A stretch of 64,000 bases of DNA from Gnetum montanum (GCA_015680685.1 MNCI01002086.1:174924-238923), one strand, 5' to 3'; positions 11,873 through 23,159 are shown, counted from the first letter of the stretch. The notes: generated by a model not told the origin, from the sequence alone. Numbers and translations are program-made.

Positions 11873-13786
11873 TACCCACACGATTGAATGAAAAATTGTC
11901 CTCAAGTTTCTTACAAAATATTGGGAAGGTATGGGATTATTGACTAATTGACAACTGACGGTGGAATGGGATGATAGACTCAACGTGCCCAGTGACGGAT
12001 CAATAAGCATATTATAATAGTGTGGTAAACACTTGTACATAAATGACATCCAAGCCTTTATTTGACAGCTTGTAGAGAAAGAGAGAGAAAGAAAATGAAG
12101 CGTGTTGCTACCAATGCCGAGATTGTGCCTTCCATTGTTTATCCATAGCCATGCCATCAAACTTGCTCCTTTCGTAAATGCTCTAGTTCTGGTTCATCTT
12201 GAGTGCTTCCTCCAAACCTAGTCCATTGTTTGTATGATCGCCATCTACACATACAACATAGTCACAAATGAGCAAGGATAGATAATCCACAATGTAGTTG
12301 ATACCTTGCCTCGATATGAAGCACATTGGCTGAGTTGTGGTTATGGAAAAAATTGGTTCGAAGATTTATCACTGGCAACTACCCAAGGTGTAGGGGTTAG
12401 AAAATTAGTAAAATGGAAAAAATTGAAAAATTTATGCCAGGGCCCCCATGACTAAGAGCGAACCTCTGGTAGTTATAAGATGGAAAAACATGAGGAACAA
12501 GAAAGATGAAAAATATCAATGGCAACACCAATAAAATGGATGCCATGGATGGGGATGAAACAAGAAATGATTGATTATAGGAAATGATTGATTGGGAAAT
12601 ATTTACAGTCGCCAGTGGATCCTCCCCAAAGCAGGCTCATGCCCTTTATGCCTTGACAAACCCACAAACCAAAGAGTCCATAGGCTCTAGGAATGTCATT
12701 TGGAAGCAAGAGTTAAAAACTTATCCACAAGAATTCACCAAAGAAAAACAATGCATCAATCCAGAAATGGACTAATGATAGAACTAGCAATGAGGTGGAA
12801 AAATGGGGAGAAAAATGGAGAGGAGAGAATGGAATGGAATCCCAAGAATAAGGTTGTGTAAAGTCCCTTGTGTAATTTATGGTTAATGTGACTAAGTAGA
12901 ACTCATCCCAAATCCAAACTCAAACAAGCCACAGCCAAATAACCTCCCATCAACACACTTAACCAATCCATCCACTTGAAGCAACAAGATTTCTTCCACA
13001 AAGAGTCACCACCATTCCAAGGAGAGCGAGATGGAGAAGCAGGAAGTAAGAAAGGGCCTTAGTTAAAGGGAACCTTTAGGCATGGTAACACATCTTTCCA
13101 GTTCCATAACTAGTGCTTGTAGCCCATATTTCTTTATTATGTCTAAGGGGTGTGCTTTGAACTCTCACACCTTTTTATTTTATTTTATTTTATTTTATTT
13201 TTCTGTGAGAACCACACCATGCAAAGACTTATTTTTATTCACTCAGCTTCCCGATTTTTAAACAATGTCAGAATGGCGAAAAACCTAAGAAAAAGCATCC
13301 AAGCACCCAAGAGAATGGCTAGCACAAATGTATCAAATCCCCTTGAAGTCACACCCTTTTAATCCTTTGAGTCTTTCCTTGGTTTGAAAAGTACCTAGCC
13401 ACCAATTCATTAAAATTTTACTTAGAAAAAGGGGACTATATAGTTTCAAGCCAAAGGAGACCATAGAGTTGTATAGATGAGTGGACAACATGGACTCATT
13501 GCCTATTTTACCAAAATAACCATACGTTAATATTAGCATCAGAATTCAAAGGCAAAAATCAAACATTTGCAATCAATATGATATAATTCAATCCACCATC
13601 ATGAGCACTTATTGGATGATGAATAAAAGTAAATCAAGTAATCAAAAAAATAGTAAAAATATGATCTATGGTGTAAAACAAAAATAAGAAAAGTTAGAAA
13701 AATGTGTAAAACCAAAATGTGTGAAACAAAAACATGTAAAAAAAATGTGTAAAAAAAAATCAAAAAGAACTGAGGGCCTAGAATGG
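11873..13786 (-). other. 3' non-coding region of G1
   Basis: Contains no convincing gene. On the minus strand the bases next to the LTR read CGTGTGGGTA, a poor form of G2's polypurine tract GTTGTGGAGGTA. The region from about 12416 to 13786 matches G2 at about 50326-52250 (GGCCCCCATGACTAA at 12430 and 50327; GTCTAAGGGGTGTGCTTTGAA at 13141 and 51423). A (TTTTA)n microsatellite lies at 13172-13201. Compared with G2, the ORF region found at 47.1-49.96 kb is missing here. Confidence 0.6.
13172..13201. repeat. (TTTTA)n microsatellite
   Basis: About five units of TTTTA directly after a stretch conserved with G2. At the matching G2 place (51486-51510) the repeat is (TTTA)n instead. Confidence 0.9.
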
Positions 13787-15040
13787 TTAGCATAGGTAGC
13801 TATCTCCCCCATGACTGAGTTGGAAGGAGGAGCTCCAAAATAGTGAGCAAAGTTGTCCACTAACAAAGGTAACATGTGTACTGGTTGTCTTAAGCTCATG
13901 AAAAGGTTTGGTTTGTTGCATGCTGACCAAAATTTTCTTATCTGGGCTCTCAGGTTTATATATTGTCATGGCCCCTAAAGGAAAAGTTGCATAAATAATA
14001 TAAGGTCCTTTCCATAGTGTTTGAAATTTAGTATGTTGTGGAACATGTGTGGGATTCCAGTAGAGAACCTTATCTCCTAGCTGATATCTAACTTTCCTAA
14101 TTCTTAGGTCATGATATTGCTTATTGAAGGCCTTGTGTAGTTTTTTAGATGATAGGGCAACTAATCATTTTTAATCTAGCAGGTTAAGGATTACTAATCA
14201 TTGTTTCTGTGCTAGATCAAGGTCAAGATTGAGGTCACATACCATGGATAGTGTACATAGCTCAGTTTGAATGGGAAGTATTGGTAATTTACTGTACACT
14301 AACTCATAGGGAGAGTAGCTTGTAGGGAGTTTTCATATGGAGCAGTATGCCCAAAGAGCATTGTTTAGTTTAGTGCTCTAGTCTCGCCTAAACTTGCTAA
14401 TGGTTCTTGTCAATATCTTTGTAATCTCCTTGTTGGTGACTTCTGCTTGACCATTTGCTTGGGGGTGGTATGGTGTAGTCAATTTATGCTCAACTCCTAA
14501 GCATTGCATTTATTTCTGAAAAGTTGCACCTATGAAGTGTGTACCATTATCTGAAATAAGTGCACATGGCATACCAAACCTATTTATTATTTGGTATTGA
14601 ACAAATTGTGCAGCTATAGATGATGTACAATCTTTAACAGTAGCTACTTCAGCCCATTTTGTTAGGTAATCAATGACAATAATAATATAAGCTTTTTCAT
14701 TAGACATTGGTGTAATTGGCCCAATAAAATAAATTCCCCAAATGTCGAAGGGTTCTAATAGTTGAATCCATTGTTGCAGACCCTCCATTCTAGTAGTCAT
14801 TCCCTCATCACATTGACAACGTTCACAAGATTGGACAAAACGATGGGTGTCCCCAAATAATGTAGGCCAATAATATCCTACAAGCAAGATCTTGATGGCC
14901 ATTTTTCTCCCAAAGTAATGACCCCCACAAAAACCCTCATGAGCATCTTGGAGAACTCGCAGTTGATTTATATCGAGAACATACCATCGAACTAAGCCAT
15001 CAAGAGACACTTTATACAGTTGCCAATTGATTTCCATAAA
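13787..15040 (-). pseudogene. G1 integrase remnant
   Basis: Reading from 15037 down, an open frame of 175 codons holds the HHCC zinc-binding module: DAHEGFCGGHYFG, a WP motif (YYWPTLFGD) and SCERCQC. The catalytic core follows. The first catalytic Asp, expected in WGIDFxGP, is Tyr here (WGIYFIGP, near 14730). The second is present in ALISDNGTHF (about 14533-14565). The frame stops at 14510, but the core continues in the next frame with TTPYHPQANGQAEVTNKEI, holding the catalytic Glu, and KLNNALWAY. The C-terminal part reaches about 13790 (DKVLYWNPTHVPQHTKF, then GPYII). INT would insert the cDNA; loss of the first Asp and the stops make this copy inactive. It follows RH in normal gypsy order. 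Confidence 0.9.
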
Positions 15041-15299
15041 GTACTTGGCTCAGTGAAGAAACTGTTGTTTCTTCTTAAGGTTTAACTCTTGTCATGTTTG
15101 TTGGGTGAGGAGATAGGTAAGAATGCTACTATACCAGTTTGTCTCCATGGGTGATTGATTATTCACTACACCAACAAAGAGGAATTCATTAGGGAAATGA
15201 TCAAAAATTGGATACTCATCCTCTTTGTTGTCCCATCACAACCGAGATAAATGATCAACAACTACATTCTCAATGCCCTTACGATCGATCATGGTTAAA

Positions 15300-15660
15300 T
15301 TCAACTCTTGTAAGATTACAAGCATCGTATGATACGAGGGCTTACCATTGGCCTATTCATGAGGAACCAGATTGCACTATGATCTATATGTATATATACT
15401 TTATATCCCAATACATAGTGTCTAAACTTTTCTAGTGCAAACACTACAACCATTAATTCTTTCTCTGTGGTAGTGTAGTTAAGTTGTGCACCAGTGATAC
15501 TTCTACTTGTACAATGGATGTAATAAGGATTCTTTTGGTCATCTAATTGTGTAAGTACGACTCCTAAAGCATAGTTGGATGTGTTAGTCATGATATGGAA
15601 TGGTTTGGACTAGTTAGGAGCTTGTAGAATGGGTGTTTCTACTAGCTTCTACTTTAAATT
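15300..15660 (-). pseudogene. G1 RNase H domain remnant
   Basis: A 91-codon frame (15591-15316) reads NYALGVVLTQ, NPYYIHCTSRSI, NYTTTEKELMVVVFALEKFR and YIHIDHSAIWFL, the Ty3/gypsy RNase H core. The Glu of TEKEL and the Asp of HIDHS are present. The first active-site Asp, expected in x-D-A-S-x-x-A-x-G, appears as Asn in TNTSNY. The frame breaks into INT after 15316, where MVSPRIIRCL ends at a stop. The enzyme would remove RNA from the hybrid during reverse transcription. Confidence 0.88.
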
Positions 15661-16570
15661 TTGGAAAGCTAGTTCACATTCCGTAGTCCATTCGAAAGGT
15701 ACGTCCTTTGTCATTAATTCCACCAATGGTTTGACAACCTTTGAGAACTTCTCAATAAATCTCCTATAGTAGCTAGTGTGTCCAAAGAATGACCAAATAT
15801 CTTTGATAGTTTTTAGTTGATGGGTAATTCCTTGGATAATTTTGATTTTCTTAGGGTCTACCTCTATCCCTGTGTGTGAGATTTTATGCCCTAGTACTAC
15901 ACCTTCTTGGACCATCAAATGACTTTTCTGCTAGTTGTGCCTCAAATTGGTTTCTACACATATTTTTAACACTTGCTCCAACTGGTCCAAGGCTTGATCA
16001 AAGTTTTCTCCATAAGTGGAGAAGTCATCCATAAAGACCTACATGCCATTCCATATCTGCTATTGGAATATGCTTAGAAATAGTCATTGAAATGTTGCAG
16101 GGCATTGCACAAGCCAAACGACCTTTGTTTGTATGCAAACATTCCCCAAGGACTAGTGAACATAGTCTTGGCTTGGTCTTCTAGGGCTATTTTTATTTGG
16201 CTATATTCGCTATATCCATCCAGAAAATTGTAATAGCGATGCCCTACGATGGTGTCTAAGACTTGGTCAACAAATGGCAATGGAAAGTGATCTTTGAATG
16301 TTTCCATATTAAGTAGCCTAAAATATATGCACATCCTCCATTTGCCTCCCTTTTTAGCACAATAACTAAGGGGCTAACCCATTCACTATCAGCAATAAGG
16401 TATATGAACCCAGCCTTGAGAAACTATTTGATTTCTTCCTTAACTACTTACTTCAGCTTAGGGTTCAATCACCTCTGCGGTTGTCTTTGAGGCTTCATGG
16501 AGGGGTCACTATAAATTCTATGTTGGCATATCCTAGGATCTATTCTAGTTAATTCGGGATATGACCAATT
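15649..16570 (-). pseudogene. G1 reverse transcriptase remnant
   Basis: From about 16570 down: RIDPRICQHRIY, a stop-broken NPKLK, VKEEIK and FLKAGFIYLIADSEWVSPLV (fingers), then an 86-codon frame (16334-16074) with FKDHFPLPFVDQVLDTIVGH, YYNFLDGYS, IALEDQAKTMFTSPWGMFAY and FGLCNALQHF. The catalytic VFMDDFSTYG lies at about 16013-16040. A frame at 15918-15649 holds EGVVLGHKISHTGIEVDP, SFFGHTSYYRRFIEKFSK and VPFEWTTECELAFQNLK. All RT blocks are present in order, so G1 was once autonomous. Frameshifts and stops separate them. Confidence 0.9.
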
Positions 16571-16589
16571 GAAGGCTTCTAACCATTTA

Positions 16590-17300
16590 TTTATTACCTT
16601 TAGTAGTTATTCTTTCTATTGAGGAGCAAGCTTAGCATTGATAATTACCAATTTTTCATTTTTAAGGAACATGTATTCCATACTGGTGGGCAATGGTTTC
16701 AGCTTGAGAGGCTTCTGCTTAAATTTTTTAGGGACTTCCAACTTCCCCGAGTTGATATTTTCAAGGTTAAGACTTGGAAGTTGGTAGTGGACTTGCTCTA
16801 ATGCGTCTATGTTATCAATGTAAGCACAAGTCAAACCCTCAGTTGGTTAATGCATATGAGTGAACTGCTTTCTTGATCAGCTGTCAGCCACTGGGTGTCT
16901 TCCTATTGTGTGGCTACTTCACATAGGCATCTTTGTATGTTGATCACTTGTGCACACTGATTGCATGCAGGAAATGTTAAACTTTGCACAAACGATGACC
17001 TCTGCACGTAATTACACCCTGTGTCACTATATGTGATGCACAAAACTTTCTTCTTCTTGATCTTTCCAAATGTATTTTCCTTTGATATTTCTAGGGAAAG
17101 ATCATAGATTCCTAGGTGTGCATTGATGGTGCTTAGCCATGCTCTTTCCATTATGATTGGGAAGTCCCCCTTACCGTTGTTTACCTAAATCACTAGGAAG
17201 TCAGCTGGGTACGACCACCCACAAATAGTGGTAACAATATCTTTCACTAGTCCCAATGGGATAGTGGTGGACTAGTTGGCCAACTCTAGAGAGATGTTGC
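16590..17300 (-). pseudogene. G1 PR-RT linker region
   Basis: Minus-strand frames at 17151-16903 (82 codons) and 16834-16616 (72 codons) link PR to RT. The first contains ERAWLSTINAHLGI, like the retropepsin flap-end GRxWLxTxxA. The second contains SGKLEVPKKF, LKPLPTSMEYMFLKNEKLVI, the usual Athila/Tat 'ELKPLPSHLxYAFL' linker just before RT. G2 has the matching linker at 54.9-55.1 kb. A stretch with cysteines (TGCNYVQR, FPACNQCAQV) sits between them and is also in G2 near 55.25-55.3 kb, so it belongs to the family. Confidence 0.8.
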
Positions 17301-17322
17301 TCTTTTTCAATGGAGGTAGGTT

Positions 17323-17665
17323 CTAGGCCTTGTACATTTCTTGAGAAATCAAGTTGACATCGGAACCTAAATCCAAAAGAGCATTGCACAGTGCATTTTC
17401 AACAATTTGTAAGTATATTAGAGGACTCCTAGGATTAGATAATTTCTTGGGAAGATGGCCAAATTTGATCCAATTGATGATGACATGTGTTAGCATGACT
17501 ATATGCGTTGAGTGCAGTGATTGGGTTGAAGGGGGCTCTAAAGTTTTGATTGATACTGAGGCATCTAAGGAATCAGCCACTTATGATTGCAAGGGCTTGG
17601 TTGGACTATTGGTTCTAAAGAAAGGTCTTTTCTTCACGTGGTTGTTAGAACCAACATTAGGTTGA
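17323..17665 (-). pseudogene. G1 aspartic protease remnant
   Basis: The 85-codon frame 17580-17323 contains FGHLPKKLSNPRSPLI followed by ALLDLGSDVNLISQEMY, the gypsy retropepsin active site with D-L-G-S in place of the commoner D-S/T-G. DLG is usual in Athila/Tat-type plant elements. The reading continues in another frame with PPLKKSNISLELAN, then GLVKDI. The protease would cut the Gag-Pol polyprotein. It lies between the Pro/Gln-rich gag tail and the RT linker; G2 has the matching site near 55.62-55.66 kb. Confidence 0.85.
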
Positions 17666-17704
17666 GAGTTAATAGCCCTCATGGTGTAGGGATTTCACCT
17701 TGCA

Positions 17705-18287
17705 TCATAGGAGCAGGTTGTAGTAGAGATATTGGTGAAAGAGATGCGGCCGGATGATAAGGATGGTATGCTTGCAGGATATCACCTCTAGAAGAGGGAG
17801 TTCCATAATACTCATGGGCTTGGTAGTGAGGTTGAGGAGTGATGTGACTATTAGAGTCACGTGGGGAGATTGGTTATTGCACGTAATATCCATATGGGTC
17901 AGGTTGTTGGTAAGGACACTGTTGCCTTGGTGGTGGCATTCCCCATGACTGTGGGTGCTGCCATTGTTGATATTGCTCAATCGGTTGTGGTGGAGTTCCA
18001 TTGGGATAATATGTTAAGGGTTGGTGGAACTGCCTTGGGTTACCTTGAGGATAAGGTAACTGTTGGCGACCATTTGGGATGCGACCACCAACGAGTGTCC
18101 TCGAACAGGATTTCGGTGCTTGTTGGTCTCTGGCAACACCAAGGCCCAGATACCTCCAAATAGACTTAGTAGTTAATGTGAGTATGTATGTGTGCTTTTG
18201 CGGTGTGCAGTTGTGAAAAATGAAATGATTACATTGTGTGTAAACTACAAATGACTTATCAATAAGAGATTCAGCCAACTTTGCCAA
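17705..18287 (-). pseudogene. G1 gag C-terminal Pro/Gln-rich segment
   Basis: A 137-codon frame (18287-17874) starts MAKLAESLI. From about residue 65 it is rich in Pro, Gln and Tyr (QLPYPQGNPRQFHQPLTYYP, then PPQPIEQYQQW and PPPRQQCPYQQPDPYGYY). This Q/P/Y-rich linker between gag and PR is common in Athila-type elements. The segment from about residue 20 to 60 looks foreign. It is separated from the gag core (22.4-23.1 kb) by about 4 kb of inserted or unrelated sequence. Confidence 0.55.
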
Positions 18288-18299
18288 GTACTATGAGTT

Positions 18300-19716
18300 G
18301 TTGAGAGTTCCTATTTTGTTCAATTGCCTAGTCTATGTGGTCCTTATAATACCTACTTGTAACAAATAAAATTTTGTAAAAACATTTGAGCACAACTCTG
18401 CAAATTAACTTCTAATTTTTCATCAGAGAAAGAGATAGTTCCACCAGAAAACTAGAAATAGAGCAAGATTCAATGGAAATAGATAGAAAAGAAAGCAGAT
18501 TTGTGTTAAGACCTCAAATATTTAAACAAGGTAAAATGATACGAGTAAACACTTCACAATAAAGCTATCCCAAATTCAATAACTACGAATTGTTCAAACT
18601 TCCAAGGCTCAAATAAGAAATTTCTTCAAGACAATCCTACTATGCTACGAAAAAATTGTTGCGTAAACTATCATAGACGAGACTCCATTTTGGCTACATA
18701 ATGGACATCAACAATTGCATTTAGCAGAACCTTCAAAAGAGTTGACAATTTTTTATTGAAATACCACGGAGATTCACTTTAAAGATAAAAAGAAGCTATT
18801 CTGGTCCCATCAAAATACCAAAGATTTTCTGAACCCTTTTAACTATTGAATCGTTCAATGGCATGACTACAAGTAGAGGCTCTCTTACAACAATCCCAAT
18901 AGCGATTCTTATACGTTGCATAATAATCAAATTCACTACTAAAATGCTCTTAAGGCTTTCAAACACAAGTGCTTATATGGAAAAATTCTAATAGAAAATT
19001 TTCAATTATGCAACAAGAACAATAAGAGCAATCTAAAAATACCAAAATTACTTGCCAAGGATGATACTATCTAAATCACTAGCTAAAAAATTTTTAAAAA
19101 ATAAAGAACAATAAAAATAACTCACAGGAATATGAAAAAGAGGCTAAAATCTTTTCTTTAGCAAGGCATCTTACAAGAAATCTTTCACAATGTCTTCCAA
19201 GAGTGTGTCTCCAAGTGAGAGCTCCCAAAAGTGTTCTCTCCTACTTGATCCCTGAAGCCTTTTTATAGGGTTCAAAGGTAGTTAGGTAAGTTACAACTAT
19301 TTGGGTGGTTATAACCACCATAGAGATAAAAAGGCTACAGTTGACAAGTGTCCCATGTAGTTGCCAAGTGGTCACCATGGAGACAAAAAGGCTATAGTGG
19401 CCAAGTGGCCTATTTAGTTACCAAGTGGCCTACTTGGTGGTTATAAGTACCATGGGAAATTAAAATTTAGTTGTAACCACCAAGGAGAAGTTATCACCAC
19501 CATGATATTTAAAAATTGCAAAGGACACTTGTTCCATACACATATAACATTGAACAACTGCCCTATAACTTCTCTTTCCTTTTGAAATAATAACAATATC
19601 CCTTTACTTTTTTCTTAAACAAAGAAAAATGAAAATCAAATTAAATTTGATTAAAAAGGTTTATATCCTATTGGTTATGCCACTAGGTGACGAGGCTTCG
19701 CGTGAACAATGATAAA
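18300..19716 (-). other. LTR-like or promoter-like stretch inside G1
   Basis: No protein is recognisable. On the minus strand there is a TATA-like CCTATAAAAAG (rev. comp. of 19257-19267) followed by a long T-rich transcribed-leader-like part, as in an LTR U3-R-U5. Upstream of the TATA (19300-19520) lie degenerate direct repeats of AAAAAGGCTA(C/T)AGT and CAAGTGGCC, plus the palindrome at 19304-19319. No second copy was found in the window and the ends are not defined, so it may be a solo LTR or the 5' part of whatever brought in the gene-like segment next to it. Confidence 0.35.
19304..19319. repeat. Perfect 16-bp palindrome
   Basis: GGTGGTTATAACCACC is its own reverse complement. Half sites recur nearby (GGTGGTTATAAGTACC near 19434; GTAACCACC near 19474), suggesting a repeated binding-site-like motif in the LTR-like stretch. 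Confidence 0.9.
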
Positions 19717-19890
19717 TTAAGAATGATTGGTGGCTTCCTCATTGGTGGAAGGAAAAGCGCTTGAAATGTCGGCAACATCAACGTCCATGTCCATGTCCAT
19801 GCTCAGCTCAGAAATGACCTGTCTTGCGGCTATGGCTACTGCTAAACCTCTTCCTATTTCATCATCTTTACATTTGGCTGTAATGGCCAT
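19717..19890 (-). CDS. Small open frame, 57 codons, unknown
   Basis: Starts MAITAKCKDDEIGRGLAVAI, continues AARQVISELS, then an MDMDMDVDVAD repeat made from GACATG units, and ends EEATNHS before TAA at 19717-19719. It is too short to judge and its upstream in-frame codons are TGA triplets, so it may be only the last exon of the gene-like segment. Function unknown. Confidence 0.25.
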   Translation of the reverse strand: MAITAKCKDDEIGRGLAVAIAARQVISELSMDMDMDVDVADISSAFPSTNEEATNHS

Positions 19891-20602
19891 GAACTGCCAC
19901 CACCATAATCATCATCATCGATAGTGGCCGTGAAGTGCCATCTATGTCTTCAGCAACGGCTCTGCCGAAACCGCAACCGCAGGAGTCGGCATGGGCATGG
20001 AGCTAGCGTTTTCACGAAATGGTTGCTATAGTTGCAATGATTATTCCATGTAGCAACAGTAGCAGCAAAGCTTGGTAGGTGCAATAATGGTGGACCGCAT
20101 AGACGTAGAAAAATCAAAGGCAGCATGTGTGATATGTTCTCTGGCCAAATTGCAAGAATTCATGCCTGCGAACGTAATGCCAGGTGTGAAGATGAGCATC
20201 ATGTGGAAGAGTCCAACGGTGGCTGTGATGAGATTTGAAGTCAGGAGCATGGAATCGAGCTTTTCATCTACTGGGACGGTGATTGAGACATTCTTCTCGA
20301 TGAAGACATCGTTGTCGCTTGCGCCGCAATCCCGGCCTTGGCACCTGATTTCGGCTAAGAGTTTCTTCTCTATTCTTATTAGGGTTTCTAGGGTTTCTAG
20401 TCGGTTCTGGAATTGGTTCCCATTTAATTGGCCGCACCAATTTCTGTCGTTGATCTTGATTTGGGTCTTCCCTGTTTATGTCTCTGGAATGAAGGAAGTG
20501 GCAGCAGTTGTAGAAGATACTCAATAGCCGTTGTCGTTGACAAGAACTATATTCTCCACATCGGGTCTGCTTCTGATTGCGTATAAAATTCAAGAAAACC
20601 AT
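19717..20602 (-). other. GC- and CpG-richer gene-like segment, origin unknown
   Basis: This segment differs from the surrounding AT-rich, CpG-poor DNA. On the minus strand one frame reads NDRNWCGQLNGNQFQNRL, then IRIEKKLLAEIRCQGRD, DNDVFIEKNVSITVPVDE and ITATVGLFHMMLIFTPGI (about 20470-20130), broken by stops upstream. Another gives a 57-codon frame at its far end. The composition and the helical, mixed-charge reading resemble a host exon, and the following 17 residues before a stop are hydrophobic. I do not recognise the family. It could be a transduplicated gene fragment carried by G1 or a later insertion. It lies between G1's gag core and gag tail. Confidence 0.4.
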
Positions 20603-22380
20603 TGTCCCACTTGATCATACTACTTGCAAATTTTCTTGCCTTCCAATTTTTGTTCAAAATAATTCTCATTACATTTCAAACTTGTAGCGAAATCATCATC
20701 CCCGGGCAGAGCCTTCATAACAAGTGAGAAACCACAACAACAGGGTTCACTCCCTCTCCCTTGTATAGAAGTGATCATCCATGTGTGAGTTACCTTCAAA
20801 ATGACTGTTAATTCCTGGGGAGATATGCAACTGTGGTTGTATCTCCCTTTCAGATGAATGATCTTGCGAATGTTGTGAGCATGATGATAGAGGTGATGGT
20901 AGTTATGGAAGAATGAAAGTTGAAAGAAAAGGAGAAGGAAATATTTACATCACATTCATATTCATATTCATGGTGATGAAAATTCTTATCAAGCCTAAAA
21001 TCCTTCTTTGCTGAATAATCTACATTAATATTTTTGCTGAATTGCTGAACATGTTGTTGTCCAAATTCATGCTTTCTTCTTCATGCTCGGAATCTTTATT
21101 GCAGTGAAGCTAGGCAGGTTCATGTATGGGATAACAAAAAAAATGATGTCAATCCCGCTGGAGTGGGTCATGATGAAAGACATCTATGGTTGGTGAATGG
21201 ACATTTTTCAGGAAAAGCAAATTGATATAATCATGACCCATCATGGTGGAACACCTGTGAACCGTGCATAACCCTAGGCTTGGATAAGTTGCTCACAATT
21301 TGTTAACGAACCAAATCTATGGCCTTTTCCATGACCTGATCATAATTAATTGCTGCCTCATCCATGTCTACATTGTTCGTGGTTATGAGGAGAGTCTTCA
21401 TCACCCAACTCCACTGTTGTCGGCTTTATTTAGCTCTTTGATCAGTCTTGTGCTCCATTGTCCTTCCATTCTATCACCCTCAAGCATTTCTTCTTTAATG
21501 TGGGAAAGATTTATTGCACATAGCTGAGTGAAAATCTTATAAACACCTATCTTCTTTGATGATCTTCCATTTAATAAATATTTAGGAGTGATATGACCTA
21601 TGATTCTACCAATTGGAGTTGTAATATGTGTTTTGGGCTAACATTTAGTATAAATTTCAAAATACTCTATTTTGGAAGTAAACAAATTTCCAACTTATTC
21701 CATGAAATGGAAAATGTGCCAACAGTAACCTTTAGGGTGTTTTCCTTTTGTTTAATCGTGGGTTGAATGCATACACCCCAGACTCCTGCAAATATGAGAT
21801 TATAGGGCAACATTTCTTAGGATGGTCATATTGACATATCTCACATCCACTATCATTGTTTGTTTCCAAATCCACAACCTCTTTAATGATGGAAACATTT
21901 CCCTTACCCTTGCTACGTGCATGTTCAGCCTCTTTCTTTTTTCTTTTCTCACTACCTTACTCTCTAGACTCCTCTACTATTTTAAGAATAGTTTAAAATC
22001 TATTGTCTAGGGAATCTCACATTTGGTCTACCTTTGTTGAAACTTCTGATGTCATCTTTTGGATAGACAAATTTTTCCTATTCACCAACTCTTCAAATGG
22101 TGACTCTTCTTCATCCTCACAAAATCTTACTCCCCTCTTCCGAAGGGAAGGATCTCGATTATACTCTTCCACACTTTCTCTCCTCTATAACTGACCTTCT
22201 TTCTTAGCAACTTGCTCCAATAGTCTTTGAATTTGATGGGACCTAAGCTTGGATAGTCACCCTTGGGCATAAGTCCCAAGGGTTCTTCTTGTTTCATGCC
22301 TAAGCCCATCCATGAGATGGCACAGTTTATCCCTTTGCGAATAATCATGGCCAAGACAACGATGTAACAGTACATATTAT
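20603..22380. other. Intergenic-like stretch inside G1, nothing certain
   Basis: No retroelement domain and no LTR match were found from 20603 to about 22100. The part near 21100-21300 has a short plus-strand reading (GVGHDERHLWLVNGHFSGK) that I do not recognise. From 22396 to 22127 a minus-strand frame of 89 codons, MFPWANNMYCYI onward, follows directly on the gag core and could be gag C-terminal sequence; it has no known motif. Confidence 0.4.
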
Positions 22381-22389
22381 TGGCCCATG

Positions 22390-23150
22390 GAAACATTCAA
22401 GGGTTCATGTCTTCCTTATTTCCAACCTTGGATTTGCTTTTGCAAGTTAGACACTCAGGAGTATGTTTGGTGCTTGTCATTAAATAGTTCTAACATAGTA
22501 CTCCACCTACGAATGGATTCCAGTTCTAAAGATCGATACCAACTTTACAATTCTTTGACTAATGTCTGTGGGAACAAGTTAAGTTTTTTCCATTCATTCT
22601 CTATGTTTTGTAATACACATGCATCATGGAATACTTATAAATGATTCTGAGGATCAACGTTGTATCCACCTTCAAATCATGGGATGTTGTTCATATCTAA
22701 TCTCTTGATCCTATTATCTTTCTGATGCCTTGTTGGAATTCTAAAAGCCTTAGTTATGTCCAACATACTGTGAGTAGCAAGGAGGGGTTCATCGTGATCA
22801 TCGTGTCCATAGCGTCTATGATGCCTACGTTATTCCCTACTCTCCCTTCTTCTATGTCGTGACTCTCTAGAGTGCCCTTGTCCCCTTTCATGGCTATTTT
22901 GTCTATGACTTCCACTTTGCCTACCTTTATTCCCATGGTCTTTTTCTTTATGACTGTGTTCAAATATTAAAGGAGAGGGTGAAGGAGACGATGAAGGTGA
23001 AGAAGAATAAGAACTATCATCATGATAGTGACTGCTACCTTCTCTTCTATAGTCTTTGCCCCGATCACGATTACGATCAGAATGTCCACCTTTATCATGA
23101 GTTCATGTCCCTTTTTCAAACCCTTTGTGCCTATGGGTATCAGAACCTAG
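22390..23150 (-). pseudogene. G1 gag core with Arg/Ser-rich N-terminal part
   Basis: On the minus strand from about 23105 a frame reads HDKGGHSDRNRDRGKDYRRE, a serine run with prolines, then HSHKEKDHGNKGRQSGSHRQ and GQGHSRESRHRRRESRE, i.e. an Arg/Ser/His-rich region. The gag core follows: PWFEGGYNVDPQNHL, VFHDACVLQNI, LNLFPQTLVKEL, SWYRSLELESI. This matches Retrotrans_gag (F-x-G-x-x-D-P-x-x-H-L, FP-x-(S/T)-L, A-x-x-W-Y). Gag forms the particle. Stops break it near 22930 and 22640. Confidence 0.72.
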
Positions 23151-23159
23151 GTTATGAAT

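Noticed and set aside
11870-12160. 96-codon minus-strand frame ending at the LTR
   Set aside because: Overlaps the polypurine tract and LTR edge of G1; no motif and not seen in G2.
13599-13969. Phe/His-rich minus-strand frames
   Set aside because: Low-complexity AT-rich DNA and the decayed end of INT read in the wrong frames; only the INT tail is kept.
17354-18163. Plus-strand frames of 103, 64 and 100 codons
   Set aside because: Antisense to G1 protease and gag tail.
20072-20527. 151-codon plus-strand frame in the GC-richer segment
   Set aside because: Not called as a gene: the minus strand gives a more exon-like reading, and no motif was recognised on either strand. Strand choice remains open.
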